Shown here piece by piece: positions 46,041 to 58,610 of a DNA stretch of 64,000 nt; position 1 is the first letter of the stretch, and each line of letters begins with the position of its first letter. Both the position numbers and the translations under genes were made by a program. The notes under the pieces are model-generated. The model was not told the DNA's origin, searched no databases, and worked only from the letters and a program-made list of their open reading frames with translations. The stretch is from Congeria kusceri (taxonomy: Eukaryota > Mollusca > Bivalvia > Myida > Dreissenidae), in assembly GCA_027627225.1 (NCBI GenBank), contig CM051029.1, positions 74,117,578 to 74,181,577 on the forward strand, read 5' to 3'.

Positions 46041-47116
46041 CCGAGACATCTCATTGGCCCCTGCAGTTACCCCGGAAGTAGTGTCGGGCTCATAACGATT
46101 TCGGCGGTGGCCATAGTGATGCGAGTACTAGCCGGCCGATTTCTTTAATCAAATTTGGCATTTGACTACCGCACACTCAATCTGCATAGTTATGTTTTTT
46201 CTCGATATTTCTAGTTAAGTTATTATAATATTGAATTATAATTTGACAATTTTATATCTAAATTGGACAAACAATTGAATGTAATTTTATTTTATTTTCA
46301 TAAACACAAACCATCAAGATATTTGCTATTACCGTTACAGGCCGATACAAAAATAATGGTCTAGTTGTTGTCTGTTGTTATGATTTGATGTAGTATTTTT
46401 GTTTTTATTGTTTTCAATCATGATTTTTCGTGTATATTATGGTGGAGACGAATCAATTGGGAATGCTTGTTCTTGTTTCTATTAGCAGTGCGACTGTATT
46501 TATCATGTAGTATCTGCATTGATAGAAAATGACATATACAGACATTAATGAAAGACATGAAAAAAACTATACCTGGCATGTTTAAGTAATTGGTAGTTAT
46601 AATGACTTTGGTAAGCAACATACGAGTGATATTGTCCTCTCCTCTTCGGAAGACGGGTTTTATTCGGTTTTATTACCTACTTTACAATATAAATAATAAT
46701 TAAGCATTTTTAAATGTTTACCACTTTTTTTTAAACAAGCTCCTCCCAACATTCAACAATTCGTGATGTTTTATGGTTTTGTTTCGTGATGTTGCCCTTA
46801 ACATTATTCAAAGGGGAGCAACCTGCGCAGAAAGTTGCGCAATGTAGCTATATGGTTATTTTTCTTTTTGCAATTATGAATTGTTCACATCCATCATTAC
46901 AAAAAGTTATTATTATTAATTGAGGTGACATTGGACATTTGTTCCGTGTTTTGCTTTGTTCGAAATAAATTTTTAAGTCTCTGACTGCTACAGACAAGAA
47001 GGACCCAGATTAATGACTGTTCTATTTTGTGGTTGTTGTGAGTCACACTTATCGGTATTTTAAGTTTCTTGGGAAATAAAACAATTAATGTTATGTTTTG
47101 TTTATTATTGGGAGTA
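46041..47116. other. Gene-free AT-rich stretch
   Basis: Holds GGTTTTATTACCTAC at 46667-46681, inverted at about 47111-47124, so the hairpin below may be part of a larger inverted-repeat element of about 650 bp. No gene. Confidence 0.35.
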
Positions 47117-47304
47117 GGTAATAAAACAGATATTTTAATGGCATTTGGGAACAATCAAATTGTTTTCCTGCAGTAGCGGGTGTAACATTTTTAACTGTTG
47201 CCCGCGGCCTAACGGCCTCGCGCAAAAGTTGAAAAGTTGCCCCCTTTACTTCAGGAAAGTAATTTGACTGTTCCCAAATGCCAATGAAATATCTGTATAA
47301 TATA
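47117..47304. repeat. Inverted-repeat hairpin, arms about 54 bp
   Basis: Left GGCATTTGGGAACAATCAAATT is matched by the right arm (47252-47304) in inverted orientation at about 88 percent. Confidence 0.7.
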
Positions 47305-47449
47305 CACTTTTACCAACACAAGTACCTCGCAGAAAAGTTTTGACGTGTGTGTTGTGTCTACACGACTTCATGATTCCAACAAATAAGAACATACCTGAAC
47401 CTTGTAACCATAAACGTGTAACCTGTTTATAATATAAATACAAACAAAG

Positions 47450-47690
47450 TGAATCTCCAGTTGCGACAGCAGGAGAAAACTCTTATTAGCAGCCCGAGGT
47501 CCTTTATTTGTGGCAAGTGACCAATTGCCAAAACATTACACAGAACATCACAAAAACACATAACAAACACAAAACATAAATGAATAAAACTGGGGTCACC
47601 GCCTTGGAACGGTCAATGCAAAGCATTGGGGGTTTAAACCGGTTTATGTGCGCACGAACCTCACACTTGGCCCAGAATTATTCACAAAAC
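47450..47690. repeat. Dispersed repeat, inverted copy at about 58380-58610
   Basis: Shares, in opposite orientation with 58380-58610: the GCGACAGCAG(G)AG block, AAGTGACCAATT, CAAAAACACA, GGGGTCACCGCCTTG and GTCAATGCAAAGCA. About 230 bp. Likely an old SINE or MITE. Confidence 0.55.
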
Positions 47691-49195
47691 ATGTAAGTGT
47701 AAATAAAAAGTAACCTCTTAGCACCTCAATTCAAATTAAACAGCAATAAAAGAGGAAACTATTCAATTTAATAACCATTTAATTACTCAATGGCTAGATG
47801 CAAACCAGAGTAGCCGAACTGCAGCGTTCTGAGGCACGATGAAATGAAGCAATCAACTACATCTCGTCTTTTTATACAAAGCTTTAAAGACAGCATCTTA
47901 TAGTTCAATTTTCAGATCATCGTTATACAATTTCAGTAATAATTAAATACATTTCTACTCTTAATACATTCCACAAGAAGTGTCATTTCTCATAAAAAAT
48001 GTTATATACGAAAACTGCCAAAGACTGAACAAACCAGAAATAATAGCAGATACAAACGCGTACATTTGCAAATTTTATAAAATAGCTCATTTCGAAACAA
48101 AATACATAATAAATGATGAAATAAAACTTTGAATAAAAATGAAAACGTTAATATAAAGATTAACATTGTTATAATATAGTTTTATTAACAGAATGGATTT
48201 TACATCAACGTATAAAAAACAGCCATTATTTACGTTTGAAATCATTAAAATTAAATAAATATACCTATAAAATACAACAATAAGAAATAAGAAAATACTC
48301 TCCTTACCCTGGTGGCAGGTGTCAAAAAGAAAACTACACAATTAAAAAAAGTACATCATAGACTAGCTGTTTACATCCCTGCCGGCATGAAGTTTGATGA
48401 GGTATTGTCAAATCACATGGCGCTAATTCACATCGTGAAACAGAGGAAAGAAATGTGGATACCATAAAATCCTTGCGTTGTTATGAGTTTGTATTTATCA
48501 CTTTTTGTTTTTCATTTTAACACGTAATATATATACCTGGACAAATAATACACCATGTTTGTGGAATTTTTAAAAACAATAATGATCCAATAAAAATGTT
48601 CTGAATAAAAATCTTTAACCTTCTCGCAGTGGCCTACCCTAAATCGTTCCAAATCTGGAAGGTTTTCACTTGCGGTGGAAGTGGTTGCTGAAGAAGGCAA
48701 ATTAGGAAGTAACCGCTGCAAAGAAATTTTTATACAGTGGTCATTCAAGTGTACTTCACATTGTTCATAAACAAAACCGGGTAACTGAATAAAACGTAGG
48801 AAACAATACATATGAGGCATGTCATGGGAAAACCGGGTTTAATTCAAGCACATGCACATGGGTTGATAGGTGTTCGTTTAGAGTGATGTATGACAACATA
48901 CATCACATATTGTATTTATTTTAAACTTAGGGTATGTATGACGAATGACGTTGTTTGCTGCAACCAATAGTTGCATGTTTATATTTTATTCTCTATTATA
49001 ATCTTACAGTTTTTAACCGTGAAACTGTTGTTTTTTAATAAACACTCATACAGTGTAGAATATTACATTCGACTGTTGTGAAACAATGTATGGAACGTTA
49101 TTCAGTTATATTAAGAACATATTGGGTGGTTTTTGTATGAGCATCTTTTCGCGCATCAGCTGAGTTGAATTAAATGTTCAAATGTCTCGGCAGAT
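47691..49195. other. Gene-free stretch with one weak exon candidate
   Basis: Minus-strand 48718-48610 starts after a good acceptor TTTCTTTGCAG and reads RLLPNLPSSATTSTASENLPDLERFRVGHCEKV; no family is recognised and no neighbour exon found. Positions 48816-48860 carry a piece of the GTGTCGTCC-type repeat. Confidence 0.3.
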
Positions 49196-49199
49196 ATAG

Positions 49200-49331
49200 A
49201 GAATATTAGGTTAGTGTCTTTGTGTACTAGAAAGTACACGACGAGTTGAAGAAAGGCAAGCCTCGCCGTGTAAGCCTTTCGGAGACGAGTCCGATACATT
49301 CAAGTACACAAAGACTCTAACATAATATTCT
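49200..49331. repeat. Hairpin element with AGAATATTA ends
   Basis: Left AGAATATTAGGTTAGTGTCTTTG is nearly complementary to the right arm (49302-49331), enclosing a TTGAAGAAAGGCAAG / CTTTCGGAGACG centre. Similar in size and ends to the hairpin at 54427. Confidence 0.65.
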
Positions 49332-49599
49332 ATTTATCATACCATATTTGAATTGTTAATTTGTTTTGTCTAAACACAAAATATTATTGTTTAATTATTT
49401 AACAAAGTACACACAATGCATTTAATTTACTGTATCTTAACCTTGCGTAATAATATAAAATCCTTGTGTGATGTTTCCGCGACTTGATGCACGACGATGA
49501 TCTGTGATGTGTACTATATGAGTCTAGGTCTTAAAATCTTGTCAACAAAGGATTTAGCTGATAATTGTATTTACTTCATTTCATCGTGCCTTAGAAAGT

Positions 49600-50010
49600 T
49601 GCAATTATGTTGCTCTGGTGAACATTTAACGTCAGTCCATTGAGTAATTAAGTTGTAATTCAATTGAATTAATATTCACTTGTATTGCTATTTAATTTGA
49701 ATTGCAATGCTATGAGGTTAAACTTTATTTACAAGTGCGTGTTTTTTTATTCATTCTGGGCTAAGTGTGAGGTTCGGCATGCCTTTATATCGGTTAAAAA
49801 CCCCAATGCTTTGAATTTACCGCTCCAAGACGGTAACTCCAGTGTTAAATCATTTTCTATGTTTTCTGTTGTGTTGTATGTATTGTCCTGTATAGTGTAT
49901 AGGCAATTGGTCATTTTCCTCAAATAAAGGACCAATAAAGGATGGGAATAAGGCTTTCTCTCCTGATGATGTCTCTGGAGTTCCATTATTCCTGTATTGA
50001 AATAATCGCA
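49600..50010. repeat. Segment shared with 38440-38720
   Basis: See shared blocks there; the copy here contains an additional 150 bp in the middle. The overlapping frames (49685-49927 +, 50040-49747 -) are not supported as genes. Confidence 0.5.
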
Positions 50011-51204
50011 AACATTCACACACCAAACATGGCGTAACAAGATAAACTATCGCGATAGGCTAAAATTTAATCAACATGTCAAATGCTACACACTACATTA
50101 GCTAAACGAAGGTTTTATTCAGATACAATTCCGTGTTTCGACCAAACCTGCTAGTAACAAAAGACCAACATGGCTCGCGATTTAATTTTTCCACATTTGT
50201 ACATGCAGGATTGATCTTCGCCGAGATGTAGACTTGAACGCACACATTATGTCTGACAATGGGTGGGGAACAGCTGACGAATGATGTTTTGTCAAAAAGA
50301 CACATGTGTTTTGAATAACTTGGCATAAAGTGTTGTGTTATGCATAGGGTCCACAGGATTTACATGACAATATTGTTTAATTGCAGATTTAACAAATGTT
50401 TCCACATTCAAAGAATGGATTAACTGCATACAAACTGGATACAGTACAAAATAAAATTTTAATTCTGACATTCTAAAGTCTGAAGTCTGAATCCAGTGTC
50501 AACACACTACTGGACTGAATACCTTATGCTGCTGATCATTTCCTTTAAAGCTGGAGTTTATATTTAAAAAACATTATAGGACACTTCATACAAACAGTTG
50601 TTTTTATTTCAAACACATGTGGGTAAAACTGTAAGCATGTCTTCAGAAATTGCACTGGTGGTAAACTTATACATGTATTCCAGTATATCTACTTCAGGAA
50701 TGACTGACATATTTATTTTCAGTGAAATTTTATAACATTTTTTCTGTAAATGTTTTTATTGTGATTGTATATGTGGACACATGAAATTAGTTTTAAAATA
50801 CAAGAGGTTACAAAATAAGAACTGAAGTATAACCAGAAGCATTTAGAATGAACTTCTGCCCTTAAATAATATCTAAAACATGACTTATTTTTAGTATAAT
50901 GCAGTAGGCCCCTACATGATTCATTTGTTTTGAGTTTTATTTGCTTCTATTCTTTTTATTTAATTTATAAATGGCTTATGCTCTACTGGAGTATTCGAAG
51001 TTTACTACCATTGCTTTTTAATGTATTTGTAATCCATATCTGTATATTTCATATGTTTAAAAAACACACAAAAACAACATCAAGTCATGTTTTATTTAAA
51101 CCATATGGTATTCAGTGCATGAACTATTTTAAATTATATAGACCAGTCATCTATGAGTAAGCCAAAACAATATTACAAAACTGAAACTAGATCTTGTTAG
51201 GAAA
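50011..51204. other. Gene-free AT-rich stretch
   Basis: No recognisable gene, RNA or element. Confidence 0.45.
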
Positions 51205-51627
51205 AAAACATATTTGAATGTTTGAACCTGTTGTATGTATAAGGTAAACAATCAGAATGTTCATGGTGGTAAAGTTTCAAGTATGTATCTCTATTGTTGT
51301 TTCGAAATCGGATTTTCATAATATTGGCCTAGGGAAATGTATAAAGTCTCACGACTACTATATATCTAATTTGTACTCTAAATGTTATACATGTACTGTT
51401 GTTCCGATGCTTGTTATTTAAAACATATTTGAATGTTTGAACCTGTTGTATGTATAAGGTAAACAATCAGAATGTTCATGGTGGTAAAGTTTCAAGTATG
51501 TATCTCTATTGTTGTTTCGAAATCGGATTTTCATAATATTGGCCTAGGGAAATGTATAAAGTCTCACGACTACTATATATCTAATTTGTACTCTAAATGT
51601 TATACATGTACTGTTGTTCCGATGCTT
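51205..51627. repeat. Perfect direct duplication, two 208-bp copies
   Basis: 51205-51412 and 51420-51627 read identically (period 215 bp, 7-bp spacer). The 76-codon + frame in the second copy is a consequence of the duplication. Confidence 0.9.
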
Positions 51628-52326
51628 TTATTTAATTCACAGAAGTCCAAGCCGTTGGTTATTGCCGCAATAACCAACACTTACTTGTCAATTATTTCTT
51701 AAACAACTTATCATAGAAAAATATTATTTCGATCTTAAATATAATTCGTCTGCATTTTTTAAATATAATGAATGAGAACTATATTTATCTATACTCCATA
51801 TATCATTTTGATACAGCTGGAGTTTCACATGTTATATATTAATCGCTAATGGACATTTTTGACTTTTAAATTGCTCTATCTGTCGCTGTTGAATGAATGA
51901 AAAACTATCTGAAATTGTGTGTTCCTTTTCCACATTAAGTTCTAACGCTTAACACTAAATAGCCACAAAAAATAATGGAATAATGCATTGTTATGTGATT
52001 GGTACATGGACATTTGTTTTCATGTTGTGTTACATGTATATAGTAACTATAAAGAAGAACGTACCAGCGTACATAAGGATGTAAATATTTTATCGATAAC
52101 ATAGAATGTTTTATAACCTATAATTTAAATGTTAATTCATGAATACAAAGCAATAAGCGCATGGGAAAACATTACACACATTTGCTTAGTTGAACTACCC
52201 AAATCATCGACAGAAAACATACAATTCTTTGATCAGAATGAATAAGCGATATTAGATTTAATATTTACTCTGTTATTTGATTTCTTAAATACATCTCTAT
52301 GAAAGTTAAATTAATTACTTTGTACT
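51628..52326. other. Gene-free AT-rich stretch
   Basis: No recognisable gene, RNA or element. Confidence 0.4.
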
Positions 52327-52412
52327 TACTAATATATAATTGTATTCATTTACTTTGCAAATACTAAAATACTTATATATAATTGTATTCATTTACTTTG
52401 CAAATACTAAAA
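52327..52412. repeat. Tandem duplication, 43-bp unit
   Basis: TATATAATTGTATTCATTT followed by ACTTTGCAAATACTAAAA occurs twice, almost identical. Confidence 0.8.
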
Positions 52413-52559
52413 TTCGGCTTCAGTAAGCCTCTGCTTACTCCTAAAGAAATGCAAATGTAGCCATGGCTCGACATATTGAACTCAATTGGCATAATGTTTT
52501 GCTTGAACTTTTTTCTTAATTAAACTCCGGAGGTCACATGGTTCATACAGATTAACATA

Positions 52560-53080
52560 ACAAAATGATGTTAAAAATCTTCTCCTCTGAAATCGCAAGG
52601 CCTAGAGATTCAGTTTTTAGTATAAAACATGGTATAATGTCGTCTACCAGGAGTTTTCATATTATGCCCATGTGGTATAAACTGACCACGCCCAGGAGGT
52701 CATTTGCTTTATAAAGACTTTTATAGAAAAATGTCTTCAAAAACTTCTGCTCTAAAACCGCAAGACCCATAGGCTAAATATTTGGTATATTACAAGGCAA
52801 GGTCCTCTACAAAGATTGTTCCAATTATGACCCTGCGGTCGAAACTGGCCACGCCCCAGGCATGGTTTATATAGAATTAAATAGCAAAGTGGCTCTAAAT
52901 ATCTTCTCCTCTGAAACCGCAGGGGCCAGAGTTTTCTTATTTGATATGTTACAACCTCTAGTGCTCATCTATAAAGATTGTTCAAATTATATACCTGGGT
53001 AAAAGCAAGCCACGCCTCGGAGCCACATGGTTTATATAGACTTATTTTGGCAAGTGGACTTAAAAAACGTTCTCCTCTTT
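52560..53080. repeat. Inverted copies of the 165-bp tandem unit
   Basis: Reverse-oriented landmarks ACTGACCACGCC, GAAACTGGCCACGCCCC and CAAGCCACGCCTCGG at about 52681, 52842 and 53005, about 160 bp apart, each with the CTCCTCTGAAACCGCA block. Confidence 0.75.
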
Positions 53081-53239
53081 TACCCGCCTAGGCAATATGC
53101 ACGCTCCAGTTAGTTGGTATGTGTATTTTATTCTTACGGAAATACATGGTGTTTTCGTATTATGTGTTAATACATCGATATATACATTCAGCGTCCGTTT
53201 TGTAATCGATAAATATTTTTACCAAAATGATATTTTTAG

Positions 53240-54906
53240 AAGCGGCGATTACCAGGTGGACAGTGGATTCACTGGCGCCACGGCTGACTACTACGCAGGC
53301 GTATTGGCCACATCATTCCTGGAAGATGCCGCTGTTGACTTTACACTGTCGGAGTCACTATGGATGCTACTACTGTAATTCTGACTGTCGGAATTGGACC
53401 TATACATGGTAAAGCAACTATCACAAACGGAACGGTTACTCTTTCGGCAGCTTTAGACTATGAGACGGCAAGAACGCTCCAGGTTTTCCTTGTGTATGTT
53501 TATAGTCTTTTTTTCTCTACATCTCTGAGTATGTTTTGACGTGAAATATTATCATTACAATATTCATACAACGTAGATAATCACCAATATATAAATCTAT
53601 GTTATAGGGACAGTGAATTTAAAAATAATATAAATAAAATGATACTCGATGTATGGCAGAGATTTTAAGTATTTATTTACATGTTAAAGAGGCGTTTATG
53701 GTTGATTACAATTTGCATTTTATAATTATTATTGTTTCTTCTTTATCTCAATATGTGTATGTACTTTTATTATTTACCTGTCGTTTTTCTCTAATCGATA
53801 TGCACAATATTCAACATGCAAATACGGGATGCCGTATTCGCTACTAACGTTTTCTTTTTCCGTATTATACTAGTAGCCCGTGTTAACACAAACACTCGGT
53901 CGAATTCGGCAATAAGATCTATCGGAATGCATATTTACAACTTTAATATTGTTAGAGATCTACATTTCTAGTTTGGAATATACCCGTATCCAATAAATAG
54001 AACATAAATAATATCAATTGCTTATCTCGACTCAGGTCTACGTTTCGTCCTAAAGCCATTCAGCCTTTCTTGAGCAAAGTTTAACATATCCAGAAACAAA
54101 CCAACCCCAAAACCGTACTGTTGTTTTATCACGATCAACCACTTGTATTCAAATTCATCCTCGTCAAACAAAAGGCAAACGAGAATAACAAACAGTGATT
54201 GTGATTTATTGTGTATTTAATCCAGCGAAGAAGAAAATGACTCCTTAATATCCACTGAACACAGCATCGCTTGGAGCTAATGTTTTGACATAGTCGTTAG
54301 GCGGCATATAATGACGTAATCATTACACAACTCATTTCCGAGATAAACATAGTCTACGCGAATAAAATAGTTCGTAATTTGTTTTGTATTTTAAACATGT
54401 TATGCTTGTAGAGGTATATAATAAATGGAATATTACAATAGTATGGTGTTCTGAGAACTTGTATCAGTCTCGTTGGTTGTGTCAAGTAGCATCGCACTCG
54501 TGGCTGCGTCTCTTGTGTGATGCGATTTCACACAACTAACTCGACTGATCAATATTCTCAGAACACCATCCTAACGCAATATTCTATATTTATTTTCCAT
54601 ATCCAATTATGCCAGTGTTAGTCAACATTTGTATTTCGTATGGTTTTGAAGAGTTATGTATTTTATCATGTATTTTCCAAAGTATCCGCATATCCTAAAT
54701 CAAATGGTCAAATATAATTTAATATTTACGTAACACAAACACAATATACTACACTATTTTGTGAATGTTATTCCCCTGCAGGGCAGAAGACGACACGGCG
54801 GCAGGAGCACAATACGGAACGGCTGAAGTAGTTATCCAAATACAAGATGCCCCGGTGAGCAGTAAATCCGTCAATGCCTTCTGTACTGTCGACCCTACAG
54901 CTGCAG
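53240..54906 (+). CDS. Cadherin-like gene fragment, two exons (first one frameshifted)
   Basis: Exon A (about 53240-53493) follows ATTTTTAG and reads SGDYQVDSGFTGATADYY, then after a shift near 53365 GVTMDATTVILTV and ATITNGTVTLSAALDYETARTLQVFLV. Exon B (54782-54906) follows CCCCTGCAG and reads AEDDTAAGAQYGTAEVVIQIQDAP. The GTATGT donor at 53494 and phase 2 joining give ...VFLVAEDDTAAG, exactly where cadherin repeats put LDYE...Y.LTV.A.D. The C-terminal SKSVNAFCTVDPTAA ends at a donor (54907). Cadherins are Ca2+-dependent adhesion ectodomains. No other exons were found nearby, and the shift in exon A argues for a pseudogene or a sequencing error. Confidence 0.6.
54427..54585. repeat. Hairpin element with GAATATT ends, nested palindrome
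   Basis: Outer arms GGAATATTACAATAGTATGG / complementary TCTCAGAACACCATCC...AATATTCT; inside, TTGGTTGTGTCAAGTAGCATCGCAC pairs with GTGTGATGCGATTTCACACAACTAAC. It sits in the intron of the cadherin-like fragment. Confidence 0.7.
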
Positions 54907-56410
54907 GTTAGTTGGTCTCGGTCTTACAGAAGCCTTCTAGCAGAAGATATCATCTGGTTACTTGTAGTGATTTTGAAAATATTTGAGGCGTGTAATGGAA
55001 TGTGCGAAAATGTCATCGCGGATAAGCCTGTTTTAAGACCATACTGTATAGAGTCAGCATTCGTGTGTTTGACATTACAAGACCATTTGTTACGTTTCTT
55101 CTTGGAGATCATGACGTCTTCTATATTAACAAACTGCTTTTCTCAGAGTTTCAGGATAACAAGTATATGTGTTTTGTTTCATGACCAAATATAGCGCTCG
55201 TTTCACGTAGTTTTCAAGATTCGCGTTTCTTTGTTTCCGGTTGAAAAAAGTTCATATTTTTGGGAATTGTAGCATGTGCAAAGGTCGTAAATTATATGTA
55301 TAGTGAATATGAAATTGGTTATAGCATAATTGGAGTGGAATCTAAAAAAGTTGGTAGTATATATTCTATAGTGGAAAAAACGACATAATTCTACCCGTCA
55401 AAACGCCTTGGTAAATATCACCTACACACATTAAGGTTCTTCTGCTGTGAAAGTTTGAGCAAAATTCACAAACCAATTAAAGAGTTGTTTGGCCACAACA
55501 TTTTGGGACGTACGAACGTGAAGATGTACGGACAAAAAGACGGACAAGTGCAATGCTATATGCCACACATTTTGTGGGGGCATAATACGCATCACTGAAG
55601 CGTCTAGTGGAATTTTTTACATTACGACCTATTTAGTGAAATCATCGATATCTTTTTATTGACTATTTATAGAATTTTGTTTATTAAGAAAATCAATTAT
55701 ACATGTTATTTCTTTTTTCCTTATGCCAATGGAACATATGCAAGTTTGAAAGTATTTTTATTAAAAGCGAGTTTTAGTATACGTTGCGTTTTATCTTATA
55801 TTTTTTATATATACTCTGATTGTTTTATGACGTTGTCAACGTTACACTTATGATTACAAAGCATCATTGGCATATCAAAGATGTATTTGCAAGGACATGT
55901 TTTTATACAGAAATGTATGAAATGATTTCTTCCTATAAGAGGCTGCTTGTATAATTACCAATACAACACAGATCATGCACAAAACCTAACAACCCCGTGA
56001 TGATGCGTCTGAATTTATATATATTACACACACTTTCATAATTTCAATACGTTAATTATTTCCTAAATTTAAATAGTCTGTTAAAATACTTAGCAAACGG
56101 TGATATATTTTTACCCATACATATGCACAAATCGTCAGCAAAATTATAATAAATCGACAGTATGTTAGAATTCTAACAGTATGAAACAAGAATATTAGTG
56201 AACTGACTTTGCCAAGTAATGGGAATGCAATCAGAAGAGCAGAGATTTTAAAATAACTAAAATTCACCAGAGATGCAGGACGAAATATGCTATAAAAATA
56301 TATTTGAGCTACAATATGTGACACCATACCAACAAGTATCACTGAATTTCATACAGCATAATTATGAAACAGTAGTTGCTCAGAAACAGCCCAGACAATA
56401 TTGTGCACTA
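54907..56410. other. Gene-free stretch
   Basis: AT-rich; around 55430-55560 a GGAC/TGTGGGGGCA-containing stretch resembles the tails of the tandem-repeat families. No exon that continues the cadherin-like fragment was seen. Confidence 0.4.
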
Positions 56411-57145
56411 TAAACTAATCTTCAAACGCCAATAACTCCAAGAAAATTCACTTATGCGGAACGTCCTGCGATTGTGCACATCCTGTCTTGGTAATGAAGC
56501 TTCCCATAATTGTTTATGGAATTTTGGATAGTAGTTGCGGAGAAATAGCCATCACAAGAATTGTGCACTATGTTCATATTTCAGAAATCTTCGAAGTTCT
56601 ATCACGTTTAGAAAAATTATTGAAGCGGAACATCCTGGTTACGTGCATACCTCCTCGTGGTAATGAAACTTTTCATGAAGTTTCATTGAATTCTAGCCAT
56701 GGAATGCTGACTAATAGACCCGACAAAAAATTGCGCACTATATACTAAATTCAGAAATCTTAAAAGTCCCATAACTCTGGGGAAAATCATTGAAGCGCAA
56801 CATCCTGGTTCAGTGCTCACCTCCTCTTAGAAAGAAAGCTTCCCATGAAATGTCATTGAAATCTGGCCGATAGTTGCCGAGAAATAGTCCGGAGAAGAAC
56901 TGTGCGCTATATACTGATTTCAGAAATCTTTAAAGTCCCATAACTCTGTGAAAAAACGTTGAAGCGGAACGTACTGGTTCAGTGCACACCTTGTGTTGGT
57001 ATTGAAGCTTCCCATCAAATTTCATTGAATTCTGGCCTGTAGTTGCTGAGAAATAATCCGGACAGGAAAACGGGACGGAAGGAAGGACGGAAGGACGGAC
57101 GGTAGGATGGACGGACGGTAGGATGGACGGACGGACAAAGCGGCG
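56410..57145. repeat. Tandem array, about 170-bp unit, four copies, with GGAC-rich end
   Basis: AGAAATCTTCGAAG / AAATCTTAAAAGTCCC / AAATCTTTAAAGTCCC recur at about 56415, 56582, 56751 and 56922; each unit has GAAGCGGAACATCCTGG and GAAGCTTCCCAT. The end (57060-57140) is a GGAC/GGAA run. Same style as the arrays at 30-36 kb. Confidence 0.8.
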
Positions 57146-58350
57146 ACTATATGCTCCCCCGAAAATATTTCTAAAAGTATAATTAAATGAAATAGTTATT
57201 ATCCGTTACGTAGTATATGCAAGCCAACTGTCACACCCAGTGACTGGAAAACACATGGAGAATGCGATATTTGCGCATTAAATGGGGAAAAAGTCGCATA
57301 TAAACGTTCACCGATGCGTTTTTACGCCCCACCGACATTTTTGATTACGAATCGAAAAACGCAGCCGTACAATACACAATGCTCGGTCTGGTTTGCAGTT
57401 TTGTCAATATGTATTGAGATTGTATCCATAAAATTAATTCGGCAGTCTGTTAATTCGATATCAACGTTCAGACGCTCATAACACCTTGAACGTGAAACGC
57501 GAGCGTCTGCGTTGTGTATATATTCGTTTGAAAGTGAAGTTCACAAAATGTTATCGCTGTTAATCCCATACAAATCTGAGAAAATCTCATATATTTTTTA
57601 CAAAGCCCATAGATTTTGTGGAGATGAGAAATGACCTCATATGTGAAAATCCTTTCCCCGTCACTGCACACCCCATATTAAATGCGGCTTAATTCTGTTA
57701 TTGGGTGTTTTTGTTTTCTTTTTTTTCCCCAACACATTTATGATGCCAAACACTACTATGCAACCATGTTCATTAAAAATGTAAGTTTACTGAGCAATGA
57801 AACCAACGAAAGCGTCAACACGCAATATAGAACACAATCATAACATTAGTTCTCTTCTGAGTGCCTTCGAAACGTGGTTATGCTAGTTATTTTGTCGTTA
57901 TCTCCTTAAGTAAAAAAAACAGTGATTTTTATTTTTATTTAAAGTGTGTCTGCTTATTCCATATTGTTACTCCTCCTTTTACTCAGGTTTGTATATAACG
58001 ACGTGATGCAGGGCGCATTGCCTTGTCGTATCTCGCCTTTGTGAGTGTGCAGTGTCCCCAATTCATAAATTATGAACCATTTCTATGCTAGTTATATACA
58101 GGGACCTTTATTTTAAAATCATTTAATGCTTAATAAATGAGGCGTGTCGTGGGAAAATCGGGCTTAATGCATGTGCGAAAAGTGTCGTCCCGGGTTTCCC
58201 ACGACACGCCTGATTAATGTATATCCGGGAAAAGATTCTACGTACATACCCACGGACAGGCAAAACTCTATATATGCACAATCAGAGTTCTTATACAATA
58301 TGTTAGTTTAGATTAGGCGCCTATGTGTGCAATAATTGACGGATCTCTAT
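57146..58350. other. Gene-free stretch
   Basis: At about 58140-58200 lies a piece of the GTGTCGTCC-type repeat including the inverted GGCGTGTCGTGGGAAA / TTTCCCACGACACGCC pair. Otherwise no gene. Confidence 0.45.
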
Positions 58351-58379
58351 TCAGTTTATAACCACGCCTACGTAGGTCA

Positions 58380-58610
58380 ATCTCCGACAAACACCGTTTA
58401 CACAAAACGAATGTTTTGCTTTGCATTGAACGTTGCAAGGCGGTGACCCCAGTTGCATACATGTTTGTTGTGTTTTTGTTATTTCTTTTTTGTGTTGTGC
58501 CGTGTTTTTTGTGTGTGTGTTGTTTTGGCTATTAGTCACTTGCCATATATAAAGGACCTCGTGATCCTACAAGAGTTATCTTCTGCTGTCGCTGCTGGAG
58601 TTTCAATGTG
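58380..58610. repeat. Dispersed repeat, inverted copy of 47450-47690
   Basis: See 47450-47690 for the shared blocks. Confidence 0.55.

Noticed and set aside
48610..48718. Possible isolated minus-strand exon
   Set aside because: A good acceptor but no family similarity, no partner exon and a weak donor; kept only as a remark in the gap entry.
50102..50326. 74-codon minus frame with several Cys
   Set aside because: No signal peptide, no motif, and surrounding DNA is non-coding in composition.
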